64,000 nucleotides of DNA from positions 102,177 through 166,176 of IMG/VR virus record IMGVR_UViG_3300046163_000066. One strand, given 5' to 3'. Both the position numbers and the translations under genes were made by a program. Below are positions 52,903 to 61,060 of the stretch, piece after piece (positions within the stretch are counted from its first letter, which is position 1; each line of letters starts with the position of its first letter). The notes under the pieces were generated by a model. The model was given only the letters and a program-made list of their open reading frames with translations, had not been told where the DNA came from and did no database searches. This stretch comes from a virus.

Positions 52903-53574
52903 TCACCATACTGCCTTGAGTGGCCTTTTTTCTTGGGTGGAATAGATGCGACCTTCACGACGGCCATAGAAGAATAAGTCAGCAGTATATTTGGCATCTG
53001 AACCACAATAGTCCAAGACTTTTTGATGCTGACCGGCTGCCCAATTTTCTGGAGCCTCGGCAGCGTTCATCAGTTTCGATTCTTCTAATCCAAACGTGCC
53101 TTGAATGAGATGTTGTAGTCGGTGTCGTGAACCTGTGGTGTCTCGCAGATATTGACAAATATCAAAGTGTTTAGGAGTCAATTCTTTGATGTTGCCATTA
53201 GGCAATTCCTTTTCAGTCGGTGCATCTAAGAATAAGCGTAGTTTCTCGGCAACTTTTTCTCCGCAACCACCAGATTCAAGACCCTTTGAAATAATCGGCA
53301 AATCGAAAGACCCTCCGTTCTTGGTAATCAATTGATAACCAGAGTAATACCATTCTTCAAGGTCGAAACCGAGGTCTTGGAAATCATTGATGCTTTGGTC
53401 AGAATCATTGAGGTTCAATGCTTCGGGTTCGCCAACATAATGAAACAATGTTTCTCGGTGGTGGTCGTAAATACTGACACAGGAAACTTGCCAACCCGAT
53501 GGGTCGTCAAAAGTCAATCCTTCTGCCTCCATATCGAGATTTTGAGTCTCAATATCAAGAGCAATAATCTTCAT
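52903..53574 (-). CDS. DnaQ-like 3'-5' exonuclease
   Basis: MKIIALDIETQNLD has ExoI D-x-E, TKNGGSFDLPII ExoII, and LDYCGSDAKYTADLF ExoIII (Y-x3-D). 223 residues, RNase H fold as in proofreading domains of B-family polymerases but stand-alone. Probably proofreading or DNA end trimming. Start corrected to 53574 by promoter. Confidence 0.8.
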   Translation of the reverse strand: MKIIALDIETQNLDMEAEGLTFDDPSGWQVSCVSIYDHHRETLFHYVGEPEALNLNDSDQSINDFQDLGFDLEEWYYSGYQLITKNGGSFDLPIISKGLESGGCGEKVAEKLRLFLDAPTEKELPNGNIKELTPKHFDICQYLRDTTGSRHRLQHLIQGTFGLEESKLMNAAEAPENWAAGQHQKVLDYCGSDAKYTADLFFYGRREGRIYSTQEKRPLKAVW

Positions 53575-53577
53575 GTT

Positions 53578-53605
53578 GATTGCTATGCAATCACACCTAC
53601 TTAAA
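53578..53605 (-). promoter_or_regulatory. TATA box plus 6-bp palindrome, exonuclease gene
   Basis: GATTGC-3-GCAATC (53578-53592); TATA at 53599-53605. Confidence 0.65.
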
Positions 53606-53614
53606 ACTACTGAA

Positions 53615-53905
53615 TCATTCTTCAACAGGTGCTGAACCTGCTTCCAAAATGTTCACGTCTTTTTGATTGATGGTGTATTCGCCATCAACCAGAGTGGCAT
53701 TGACGGTGCAACGCTTCTCAGTTGTCTTGGTAACGACTCCTGTAATGTTCAACTTTCGGACTGGAAACTCAACGACATCGCCAACATTAACTGGGTCGGT
53801 GTTATCACGGAGTTCGTCGAGTCGGTCTTTGATGGCTTGGAGCAAATCATCAAGTTCTTCTTCATTCATAACTTCAATTTCAGTAAAGACATCTGTGCTG
53901 GTCAT
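53615..53905 (-). CDS. Small coiled-coil plus KOW/SH3-like protein, 96 residues
   Basis: An N-terminal helix pair (ELDDLLQAIKDRLDELRD), then VGDVVEFPVRKLNITGVVTK, a small beta-barrel like SH3 or KOW. TATA at 53930-53936; short palindrome GGTG-4-CACC at 53917-53928. Confidence 0.55.
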   Translation of the reverse strand: MTSTDVFTEIEVMNEEELDDLLQAIKDRLDELRDNTDPVNVGDVVEFPVRKLNITGVVTKTTEKRCTVNATLVDGEYTINQKDVNILEAGSAPVEE

Positions 53906-53931
53906 GTTTATCCATAGGTGAAAGCACCCAC

Positions 53932-54585
53932 TTAAACATTCACTTTTTCATTGTAAATGGAATTGACAATCGCTCTCATCTTTATTACTGCCTCTTCATA
54001 GCACAGCCTACACATACCGTAGGGGCGACTGGGTGATGATGGGATTCTGCCTTGTTGGTAGGAATTGTAAGGCAATCGTTCAGTAACTTTGTATCCATAT
54101 TTGTCATAAACATTTGACAAACCTTTCTCTTTGGCTGCTGTGTATTCCTCTGGTGTTGCCCCGCTGCCATACTCACTTCCGAGTTCCTCTTTCAAAGTGT
54201 CCTGAAAAATTGCCATAGCATCCTTTTCAATTTCAAAAGAAGTTTCACATTTTTTACAAGGTTTTCCCCAATACCAACCGTTTCCACTTCCGTAATTTTC
54301 GGGTCCAACAATAAAGTCCAACAACGTGTATCGTAATTCATCTCTTTGCTTTTCTAATCTATTCGGAATCCAGCGAGGACTTCGATTAGGGTGCCTCTTC
54401 ATTTTTCTTTCTTCGTCAGTCATTTTAGAACGCCAATACCCATCGTTTTCCAAGTTTCGATAGTCATCCATCTGTTCAATGATTTTTTTCGTGGGTGTCT
54501 CAAAATCTTCTGTGATGTTAAAATAAGTCCAATTCAAGATTTTGCCTCTTTGAAAGTTCATCTTCAGTATGTCGCTCCAAACCAT
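53932..54585 (-). CDS. Unknown protein with split zinc site, 217 residues
   Basis: KPCKKCETSF and GMCRLCYEEA, 80 residues apart, may bind one zinc. Basic middle. GGAGGACTGATAAT-ATG gives start 54585. Family unknown. Confidence 0.5.
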   Translation of the reverse strand: MVWSDILKMNFQRGKILNWTYFNITEDFETPTKKIIEQMDDYRNLENDGYWRSKMTDEERKMKRHPNRSPRWIPNRLEKQRDELRYTLLDFIVGPENYGSGNGWYWGKPCKKCETSFEIEKDAMAIFQDTLKEELGSEYGSGATPEEYTAAKEKGLSNVYDKYGYKVTERLPYNSYQQGRIPSSPSRPYGMCRLCYEEAVIKMRAIVNSIYNEKVNV

Positions 54586-54589
54586 ATTA

Positions 54590-55231
54590 TCAGTCCTCCA
54601 AAAATCTTTCAGGGATGGTTTGCCAATTAAGAAATCCAAACCAAAAAGTTTCAAGTATTTTTACGGTTTCTGCACTTAACGTCGCTAACAAAATTGAGCA
54701 AGGCTCCCCATCCAATTCGTTGGTTTGAAATCCCCAATGGTCCACCAAATCTTGAGTATTGTTAAACGTCTCGCCACGTTTGCTCATTTCTGGTGGTTGG
54801 TCGGGATGCAAATCAATTCTAAATGGATTTTCGATGGTGTATGCTGTTTCGGACCACTTGTTCAGATACCAATAAGATAGGATGTTGTATTGATGGGTGG
54901 CTGAAGATTCGGTGGTTGTAAAAAATCCTACCATTACTTGAGGTTCCTTGTTTGGGTTGGTAAGATAACCTTCAATGACATTATCGAGCGCAATCTCCAT
55001 CAAGTTATGAGAAACTCCCAAATTATCTTCATCATAATAATCTGAACTCTCCTTGTAAATCTGCTTCAATTCAAAACCATAAGGTTCAATCGTGAATGAT
55101 AATCTTTCAAAAAGATAATCCACAGACATTGGTGGTTTGGCAGAAATTACGGCGACTCTGGCGAACTCCATGAACAAATCCTGTATCTCTGTCGAGAATG
55201 GCATACTCCCTTCTCTCAACTTCGGCATCAT
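54590..55231 (-). CDS. Unknown protein, 213 residues
   Basis: MPFSTEIQDLFMEFARVAVI start, alpha/beta; no motif recognised. ATG 55231 is 24 bp from TATA (55256-55262). Confidence 0.5.
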   Translation of the reverse strand: MMPKLREGSMPFSTEIQDLFMEFARVAVISAKPPMSVDYLFERLSFTIEPYGFELKQIYKESSDYYDEDNLGVSHNLMEIALDNVIEGYLTNPNKEPQVMVGFFTTTESSATHQYNILSYWYLNKWSETAYTIENPFRIDLHPDQPPEMSKRGETFNNTQDLVDHWGFQTNELDGEPCSILLATLSAETVKILETFWFGFLNWQTIPERFLED

Positions 55232-55264
55232 CAATTTGATTTGATTGTTTCTGATACTTAAATG

Positions 55265-55831
55265 TTACCAATCTGTAATTGGGTTTTCAAGGTGCTGAAT
55301 TAGACTATTCATCGGCCTCATCATTTCTGGGTCCTCCAACCAAATGTTATCGCAAATGGTTTTCTTGAAAACCCCAAACTCTGAAACTTCCCATGCGTAG
55401 TTCCACCCTCGAAGCAAGACTTCGCCAGATTTGGTATCGCCTGTGGTAGTTGTCCAAACAACGAATGAACCTTCACGCACGTATTTCTTGAGTTGATTGG
55501 GAGGAATCATGCGTTGAAACTTTGCCCATTGATGCGGGCGTAGCCCTTTGACTTCTAATGGGACAAGTGTTTCTAACACTTGAAGGTCTCCGACTAAACT
55601 TTTGTCACGGAAGTTCTTGAAGTTCTCTACGATTGGAGATACCCTTTTGAATCGAAACCATTTGACAAGAGCGACTTCGCTTTTGACTCCAATGAGATTG
55701 GAACTTACCTTGTTGTGATTGTAAGAGCCAGAACCTCGGCTGCCTTCGCCACCGTAATAATCCACGATGGCCGTTGCGTGCGTGCGAGACCAATCTAATT
55801 CGGCCTTTGAAAGTGTGATGGTATCAACCAT
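55265..55831 (-). CDS. Probable PD-(D/E)XK endonuclease, 188 residues
   Basis: NLIGVKSEVALVKWF (leading helix with Glu), then GDLQVLETLVPLEVKGLRPH, the D...(E/D)xK metal site, then a conserved helix. Restriction- or junction-type nuclease; target unknown. TATA variant at 55856-55862, 24 bp. Confidence 0.6.
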   Translation of the reverse strand: MVDTITLSKAELDWSRTHATAIVDYYGGEGSRGSGSYNHNKVSSNLIGVKSEVALVKWFRFKRVSPIVENFKNFRDKSLVGDLQVLETLVPLEVKGLRPHQWAKFQRMIPPNQLKKYVREGSFVVWTTTTGDTKSGEVLLRGWNYAWEVSEFGVFKKTICDNIWLEDPEMMRPMNSLIQHLENPITDW

Positions 55832-55870
55832 TAACTCTCATAAACCGAGTGAACTACTTAATGGTTCTTA

Positions 55871-56122
55871 TCAATGATTGAAATAAACATCTGCCAAAGG
55901 CACTCCCATGTGGGTCGCCAACACCTGTGCCATATCTGAAACGGCTCGATTCATAATTTTGAGTTGTTGAACCACGTTGTCAATTTCAGCCTCCATGTTT
56001 TCAATCGTGACCATGAACTTTTGATGTTCTTCTTCTTGCCACTTGAACTTAGTGGTTAGTTCTTCAATTTGCCCTTGAATGTGTTTGAAAGCATCTTCTA
56101 CTTCTTGCCGAGTCAATTCCAT
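55871..56122 (-). CDS. Coiled-coil protein, 83 residues
   Basis: Heptads across most of the chain (IENMEAEIDNVVQQLKIMN). Overlaps the lipoprotein stop by 10 nt. Confidence 0.55.
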   Translation of the reverse strand: MELTRQEVEDAFKHIQGQIEELTTKFKWQEEEHQKFMVTIENMEAEIDNVVQQLKIMNRAVSDMAQVLATHMGVPLADVYFNH

Positions 56123-56562
56123 GTCATAACCTCCGTTTGAACTACCAACGCATCACCGGGGTAATCGTTGGATTGATTGTTAGCCCCAGATGTGTGAATC
56201 CGAAGTGTGTAATTTCCTGCTTGTTCGATGTTCACTTCAAGCAACACATGAATGGTGTCTTGAGTTTGCCAAAACCATGTGTAGTTGTTGGGTCCGTAAA
56301 GGCTAATGTTGCCATAGCCCCGTTCCCAATCAACGGGTTCGTGGAATCGAGACCAAGTATCAAATTGAATTGTTGATGTCTGATTAAGCGTGAACTCTGT
56401 AATGTTGGCGATACTGGAGGGCATACTGTAATTGAATTGATGACCCCAAATCATTTCAAAAGTATCAATCTCTGGTTCAACAGTCGGAGTGGATTCGGCA
56501 CTTGAATCGAGACAACCACTCAATAGAATGAGTGGCAAAATCATCGCAAACATTTTGTTCAT
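56113..56562 (-). CDS. Lipoprotein, 149 residues
   Basis: MNKMFAMILPLILLSGCLDS is a signal peptide with lipobox LSGC. The rest is beta-rich with many N-glycosylation-like sites. Style is typical of marine euryarchaeal lipoproteins. Start 56562 by promoter (56586-56592). Confidence 0.65.
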   Translation of the reverse strand: MNKMFAMILPLILLSGCLDSSAESTPTVEPEIDTFEMIWGHQFNYSMPSSIANITEFTLNQTSTIQFDTWSRFHEPVDWERGYGNISLYGPNNYTWFWQTQDTIHVLLEVNIEQAGNYTLRIHTSGANNQSNDYPGDALVVQTEVMTWN

Positions 56563-56587
56563 AGTGGGGCTAATGTAAATCACCTTC

Positions 56588-56686
56588 TTAAACATCTTCA
56601 GAGTATTTGTGAATCAAGAACTCGGTCAAACCAAGAATGAAATTAGCCAACAAAAATGAAAAGAAAATTGACCCGAATACACTCAT
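56588..56686 (-). CDS. Small membrane protein, 32 residues
   Basis: MSVFGSIFFSFLLANFILGL and a charged end. GAGGAG site. Its TAA stop lies in the next TATA box. Confidence 0.5.
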   Translation of the reverse strand: MSVFGSIFFSFLLANFILGLTEFLIHKYSEDV

Positions 56687-56826
56687 GCTTTTCTCTCCTC
56701 GACTAAAACCCAATTACAATCTGACTCTCGACATTCATATGAATACACGGTTCGGAATCCAAAAACGGAGTCAATGTGTCTGCTAATGTTGTCACTTCCA
56801 CAATACTCGCAAACGGTTCGCCACAC
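56683..56826 (-). CDS. Small zinc-ribbon protein, 47 residues
   Basis: TVCEYCGSDN ... YECRESDCNWV. GTG start with GGTGAT. ATGA-type overlap with the next gene. Confidence 0.55.
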   Translation of the reverse strand: MWRTVCEYCGSDNISRHIDSVFGFRTVYSYECRESDCNWVLVEERKA

Positions 56827-56832
56827 GGCAAA

Positions 56833-57075
56833 TCACCGAATGTATTTGGAGTTGTGAGTCAGTTTCCAAGTTTCTGGAACTACGGCACTACAAGCCTCAA
56901 AATTGTCTTGAACGACCTTTGGTAGTGCGTTCCAACCGATGGTGTCCTTTGGATGACGACGTGCGTGTGCGACCAAAGTTTGAAGTGTGGTCGGTGTGAT
57001 GTAAGCATAGTCTTTGTCAATTGAAGAAATTGTTAGTTTCGACAGAAGCAGAATTACTCGGTTTAGTTGTTCCAT
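56833..57075 (-). CDS. Unknown helical protein, 80 residues
   Basis: MEQLNRVILLLSKLTISSID start; basic middle. Uses the TATATAAA-type promoter, as the TBP gene does, so it may be an early partner of TBP. Confidence 0.5.
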   Translation of the reverse strand: MEQLNRVILLLSKLTISSIDKDYAYITPTTLQTLVAHARRHPKDTIGWNALPKVVQDNFEACSAVVPETWKLTHNSKYIR

Positions 57076-57106
57076 GTGCTTGTTTAAGCACAATCACCCA
57101 TATAAA
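57076..57106 (-). promoter_or_regulatory. TATATAAA-type promoter plus 6-bp palindrome
   Basis: GTGCTT-4-AAGCAC (57076-57091) touches the ATG; box at 57100-57106, 24 bp. Confidence 0.65.
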
Positions 57107-57108
57107 CA

Positions 57109-57441
57109 TCAAGATTCAAGGTATTGGCGTAGCGTTTTGGCCTCACCTACATAATCCGATACAGGACTTTCAATCGGACTTGATTCTGACTCGGAGACCG
57201 ATTCTGTGTCCGTTGCAGCGGGCGGAGCCGATGTATCTGAAAGCCTCGCCAACAATCTTTCTTTGGCTTCAGAGCCTCTTTTGGACTCGTAAATGTCAAG
57301 ACAGGACTCACAAACTTCCAGAGTTCGTGCTACTGCATCATCGAGATATTTTTCAGGCCATGATTCGGTGCGTTCTGCATCACAAAGGTATGGTTTTTCA
57401 GAACCTCCGATGTGTAGTGTCGGTGGTTGCTTCTTAGGCAT
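57109..57441 (-). CDS. Unknown protein with Cys pairs and Ser/Glu tail, 110 residues
   Basis: PYLCDAERT and LEVCESCLDIYESKR may bind zinc; tail rich in Ser, Glu, Thr. GAGGAATGATT before ATG 57441. Confidence 0.5.
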   Translation of the reverse strand: MPKKQPPTLHIGGSEKPYLCDAERTESWPEKYLDDAVARTLEVCESCLDIYESKRGSEAKERLLARLSDTSAPPAATDTESVSESESSPIESPVSDYVGEAKTLRQYLES

Positions 57442-57443
57442 AA

Positions 57444-57689
57444 TCATTCCTCTTTGGCTTGATAATCTGGGTGTTCTGGAGGCAAGCGGTGTAGTCGTCT
57501 TTCAGCCATGTTCAAAACGAGTTTGGCTACGTTCTTGACACCATCGTTAAACCTTCTCTCGGCTACTTCATCTGATGGGTCTGGGACAAGGCTGGCTTTC
57601 AAAGATTCCAAAGTTTCTGCAATTACTTCGTCATCCATAATGGCGTTGAGAACTTCGTATTCAACATGGGTTACAGTCTTGGCTCTCAA
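57444..57689 (-). CDS. Unknown helical protein, 81 residues
   Basis: Charged helices (VIAETLESLKASLVPDPSDE). TTG start with GGTGAT, overlapping the previous stop. Confidence 0.5.
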   Translation of the reverse strand: MRAKTVTHVEYEVLNAIMDDEVIAETLESLKASLVPDPSDEVAERRFNDGVKNVAKLVLNMAERRLHRLPPEHPDYQAKEE

Positions 57690-57961
57690 TACACATCACC
57701 ATTCTCTTCGGCTTTCAAATCTTCATACGGTGCAGCGACTCGACGGTAAAGTTCCAGTTTGATACATTCAAGCACACCAACAATATCGTTGATATGGCTA
57801 TATCTGGGTCCACCCAACCGTTCAATCAATTGAGAAATGATGCTACTAATCGTGTAATTGAAATTGCCTCTCCATGCTTCACCGCTATGGTAAAGGTCTT
57901 CGACCATTTCTTTGACTACGGCATCGTAGTTTTTTCGTTCATCTGGCTTGATATACGGCAT
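57686..57961 (-). CDS. DUF6899-like protein, 91 residues
   Basis: MPYIKPDERKNYDAVV, NFNYTISSIISQLIERLG, then DIVGVLECIKLELYRRVAAP and PYEDLKAEENGDVY match a small widespread family of unknown function. GGAGAAATTGTG before ATG 57961. Confidence 0.6.
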   Translation of the reverse strand: MPYIKPDERKNYDAVVKEMVEDLYHSGEAWRGNFNYTISSIISQLIERLGGPRYSHINDIVGVLECIKLELYRRVAAPYEDLKAEENGDVY

Positions 57962-58095
57962 CACAATTTCTCCATTAAATCTTTCAAGGCGGTTCTGAGG
58001 TTTTCCATTGAGTCTTTCAAATAGTCTTTGTTGTCCCAACTGCGAAGAACTTGAATCGCTGCGATGAGAACACGGTCATTCGGACTGACTGACAT
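57961..58095 (-). CDS. Small helical protein, 44 residues
   Basis: SPNDRVLIAAIQVLRSWDNK, helical throughout. Overlaps both neighbours. Confidence 0.5.
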   Translation of the reverse strand: MSVSPNDRVLIAAIQVLRSWDNKDYLKDSMENLRTALKDLMEKL

Positions 58096-58243
58096 CGGAA
58101 TCCCTCGCAATCAGATTCTGAAGTCGTGTAATCAACGATTGAGTGATAGACACTCGATTGGCTGCGTCAGCATCCTTTTCGGCCAATGCTGCCTCATAAG
58201 TCATCATCACATTTTCTACAAATAGTTCAAAGTTTTCATCCAT
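58076..58243 (-). CDS. Small helical protein, 55 residues
   Basis: MDENFELFVENVMMTYEAAL and a charged second helix. AGGAGG sits 7 nt before ATG 58243, better than the ATG at 58249. Confidence 0.5.
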   Translation of the reverse strand: MDENFELFVENVMMTYEAALAEKDADAANRVSITQSLITRLQNLIARDSDVSQSE

Positions 58244-58245
58244 GT

Positions 58246-58437
58246 TCATTCCTCCTCGACAAAATCATCGAGAATCGTTTGGCCGTCTGGCAAAGTAAAA
58301 TGCCCAGCATCAGCGAAAAGCAAACCTTCCAGATAGGAAACTCGCTCTCGATTGTTGATAACCAACCATGAAGTCAAAAGACCCCAACCTCCGAGAATCA
58401 GAAGCCATAGTAGTTCCATGTTGTCCAACTCAAGCAT
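58246..58437 (-). CDS. Small membrane protein, 57-63 residues
   Basis: One helix (MELLWLLILGGWGLLTSWLV), then NRERVSYLEGLLFADAG. Start at ATG 58437 (8-nt overlap) or ATG 58419. Confidence 0.5.
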   Translation of the reverse strand: MLELDNMELLWLLILGGWGLLTSWLVINNRERVSYLEGLLFADAGHFTLPDGQTILDDFVEEE

Positions 58438-58864
58438 CTCCCTTATGTGAACAGGTATTGGTGGCACAACAATCATGCTCAACAATGTTGTCGAAAGTTT
58501 GTTCGGCATCCGTCAAGGATTCACCAATTTCCATGATTTGTTGGTCGGGTTCAATGTCGTGACCACAATTCTCATCATGCACATGAGGGATAGCGTGGGC
58601 TTGTTCATACATCTCGGTGATGTAAGCACGTTCCTTGTTGGTCATCTTGCGACGACGTGAATCCAAGAAGGTTGCTTTAGAAACAGAATGTCGGTGATGC
58701 TCATGCTTTTCATAAGGCGTTCCCGATTCGGTCACTCGGACTCTCGAAACTGCATTGAGAATACCTCCTGATTCAGAATACTCGGTGCATGAACGACACA
58801 ATCCTTTGTGATGATAGGTAATATCATCTTCACAACCTTCGGCAAGACACTTCCAATACTTCAT
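58430..58864 (-). CDS. Cys/His-rich zinc protein, 144 residues
   Basis: WKCLAEGCEDDITYHHKGLC then CRSCTEY, and HVHDENCGHD ... HDCCATNTCSH at the end. Several zinc sites. ATG 58864 fits TATA (58888-58894) at 23 bp; the ATG at 58870 would be 17 bp. Confidence 0.55.
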   Translation of the reverse strand: MKYWKCLAEGCEDDITYHHKGLCRSCTEYSESGGILNAVSRVRVTESGTPYEKHEHHRHSVSKATFLDSRRRKMTNKERAYITEMYEQAHAIPHVHDENCGHDIEPDQQIMEIGESLTDAEQTFDNIVEHDCCATNTCSHKGDA

Positions 58865-58889
58865 ACTCATGTTATCACCAATGACCCTC

Positions 58890-59249
58890 TTAAACTTCCT
58901 CATTCCAAATTGATTTGAAACGCTTAAGGGAATACTCTGAATCGGTTTGAATTGACTCCCATGTGTCAGGAGTCTCAACGCCAAGTGAAATGATGGTGGT
59001 ATCGTCTCGAAGTGTAAAGATGTAATCAAAGACTGGTGCGGGCAATTCACAACCATTGACTTCCTTGAACATCAGGTATCCAGTTTTCTCAAAAATTGAG
59101 CAAACGAAATTGGTCTTGCCATCAGACATTAGACTGTTGCTTTCATCTTGCATTTCAAAACCCGTATGCTTGAAATAATTCAAGATACTTTTACGAGTCA
59201 ATTTATCTTCGGTGGGTCCGTATGATATTGCGATGATTTGGTTTTCCAT
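58890..59249 (-). CDS. Unknown alpha/beta protein, 119 residues
   Basis: MENQIIAISYGPTEDKLTRK start; no family recognised. GGAGGACTGAAT before ATG; follows the HTH gene by 2 bp. Confidence 0.5.
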   Translation of the reverse strand: MENQIIAISYGPTEDKLTRKSILNYFKHTGFEMQDESNSLMSDGKTNFVCSIFEKTGYLMFKEVNGCELPAPVFDYIFTLRDDTTIISLGVETPDTWESIQTDSEYSLKRFKSIWNEEV

Positions 59250-59251
59250 AT

Positions 59252-59443
59252 TCAGTCCTCCATGTTTTCAATAATCCATTGATTCAATTTGTTTCGAGGG
59301 ATTCTGATTAAATCGCCCAACTTGAGATGTGGCAACGGATTAGGAGTTTGCCTAATCAGCCTTCTAACGGTTGATACCGATACTGACAGATATTCTGATA
59401 CTTCAGAAATCGTCATCATTTCAAGGTCGTTCATATCATCCAT
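59252..59443 (-). CDS. Excisionase/MerR-type HTH protein, 63 residues
   Basis: MMTISEVSEYLSVSVSTVRR then LPHLKLGDLIRIPRNKLNQW is the small HTH_17 fold of excisionases and phage regulators. Binds DNA; the role could be regulation, copy control or excision, but no integrase is seen. GGAG site before ATG 59443. Confidence 0.7.
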   Translation of the reverse strand: MDDMNDLEMMTISEVSEYLSVSVSTVRRLIRQTPNPLPHLKLGDLIRIPRNKLNQWIIENMED

Positions 59444-59457
59444 ATTCCAAAACTCCC

Positions 59458-60282
59458 TTATGAAGATACTTGATGCCACTTGTAGCCTTTGTGAGATACC
59501 AGACCTTCGGCCTTCAACAATTCCAATGTTCGCTTTACTTTACGTCGGCCATAAGAGTTGTCATAGCCAATAAGTTTGACAATACCATTGACGGTCAGGC
59601 TGTCGGCATAGAGACACTCGAAAACTCTGCGAGTAAAATCTGTTTCGACCATGCGTGGCTGATGGTGATTGTGATGATACCGTGAACCAACTTTAGAAAT
59701 CTGTTTCTTAGCGGTCAAGTAAAGCAAAACTTCCTTAGCGGCAGACCTCCACTCTCCCTTATCTTTCTTGATGGTCTGGAGAATCTGTGTTTTAGTCAAA
59801 TCTGGCTTACCGTATATGGCGGGTGCATTGAATAAGGCTTCCATGATTTCACGGAGAAGCACATCATGGCGATTCAAAGGAATGTTGTTAAGGGTTCGCA
59901 CATAACGATGTGCTTCATCATATTCAATACGGGTTGGCTTATATGCTAATGCTCCCTCAAAGTCCATACCTTCAACAACCTTATTCTGCACAATGGATGC
60001 CCTTACCTGTTGCTCAATCTGATGGTTCTGTTCGGCAGCATCAAGAATGTAATGCTCAAACTCATGGTAATTGCATAGGGTTTCCCTTGTAGCCTCAAGG
60101 CGTTCAAGGTCACGGGCTTCTAAGGCAAGCAAATGCTCAAGATAAAGGTCAATGTGCTGAGGGTTCTGATGATTGAAACTTTCCACGAATCTCTGACGCA
60201 TCAAATCGTTTGTGCTTATGCCTTGCCTATCCCATTCAGGTAAGCCCTCATAAGCAGATTTGACCCTGTGGTAATCAACCAT
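59458..60282 (-). CDS. Unknown protein with C-terminal winged helix, 274 residues
   Basis: Helical N-terminal 130 residues, then two HTH-like segments (LLREIMEALFNAPAIYGKPD; VNGIVKLIGYDNSYGRRKVK). It lies beside the repeat cluster at 60.3-62.4 kb, the usual place for a replication initiator or repressor. This is inference from position only. ATG 60282 by TATA (60306-60312). Confidence 0.55.
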   Translation of the reverse strand: MVDYHRVKSAYEGLPEWDRQGISTNDLMRQRFVESFNHQNPQHIDLYLEHLLALEARDLERLEATRETLCNYHEFEHYILDAAEQNHQIEQQVRASIVQNKVVEGMDFEGALAYKPTRIEYDEAHRYVRTLNNIPLNRHDVLLREIMEALFNAPAIYGKPDLTKTQILQTIKKDKGEWRSAAKEVLLYLTAKKQISKVGSRYHHNHHQPRMVETDFTRRVFECLYADSLTVNGIVKLIGYDNSYGRRKVKRTLELLKAEGLVSHKGYKWHQVSS

Positions 60283-60303
60283 ACCCCTCATATTGTGTAT
60301 CAC

Positions 60304-61060
60304 CTACTTAATGGTTCGGCAGTATTTCGGACTGGCTTCGAGCATAAATGACCACTATTTGTCGTGATAGGTTTTGAACGGATTTTCTATCATATCGGTT
60401 TATTTTCGGTCAGCGATTTTCTCAACGGCACGCTATATGGAGAATTGAAAAATTAAGTCCGAATTAAAACCGCCCTCGGTGGCTATGTCTGACCACTCCT
60501 GACTATCGCTGACTACTTATGACTATCAGAGGACACTCTTAACGCAAGGTAAAAAATCGGTCTGGGTTGCGAAGCAACAAGGGGTCATTGGGGTTCCGAA
60601 AACGGTCATTTTGGCGCAGACAGGCTCGCAGTATGCCTTTTGGCCTCAAAAGGCTGGGGTTCCGAACTTTCGTTTGCGACGTGTCTCGATAGAGCAGTAG
60701 CACGGTTTTTGGGGTTCCGAACTTTTTGACAGGCTTGCAGTAGCACGGTTTTCGGCGCAAGTCTCCACGCAGTAAGCCTTTTTCATCGCAAATGTTGGGG
60801 TTCCGAAGGGGTTCCGGGGGGTTCCGAACCTTATTCCTGCGCCGCAGAGTTGTCTTATTCAAGAAAGGGCCCAGTAGAGTTGAATTGTAAGTGGAAGTTT
60901 CGGTAACTGTAAGTAACTGTAAGTAGCCTTACGTTTGTCCATTTTTTCCTTACTACTAATCGACCAACAAATCTCGAAACAAGTTTCGGGAAATCAAATG
61001 TTTCGGAAACCAGATTTATACAGGCTCGCAGTATGCCTTTTAGAATCAAAAGTCTGTTCA
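60304..61060. repeat. Gene-poor repeat cluster (candidate origin), part 1
   Basis: Holds six copies of GGGGTTCCG(AA) between 60590 and 60830. It also holds five full or partial copies of AGGCTCGCAGTAnnCCnTTT (60621, 60693, 60731, 60768, 61021) and a TGACTA-rich patch near 60490-60535. Reading frames across it are Arg/Asn/Pro-repetitive and not credible. Iteron-like arrays next to a winged-helix gene suggest a replication origin. Confidence 0.6.

Noticed and set aside
5871-53765. Frequent word AACTTTCGG
   Set aside because: Common but explained well enough by favoured codons CCG-AAA-GTT; less striking than TTCAAGACCC.
59252-59443. Excisionase as proof of an integrated provirus
   Set aside because: The HTH fold is shared by many regulators, and no integrase or att repeats were found.
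60539-60862. 107-codon minus-strand frame rich in Arg-Asn-Pro
   Set aside because: It only translates the GGGGTTCCG and TACTGCGAGCCT repeats; there is no promoter or ribosome site.
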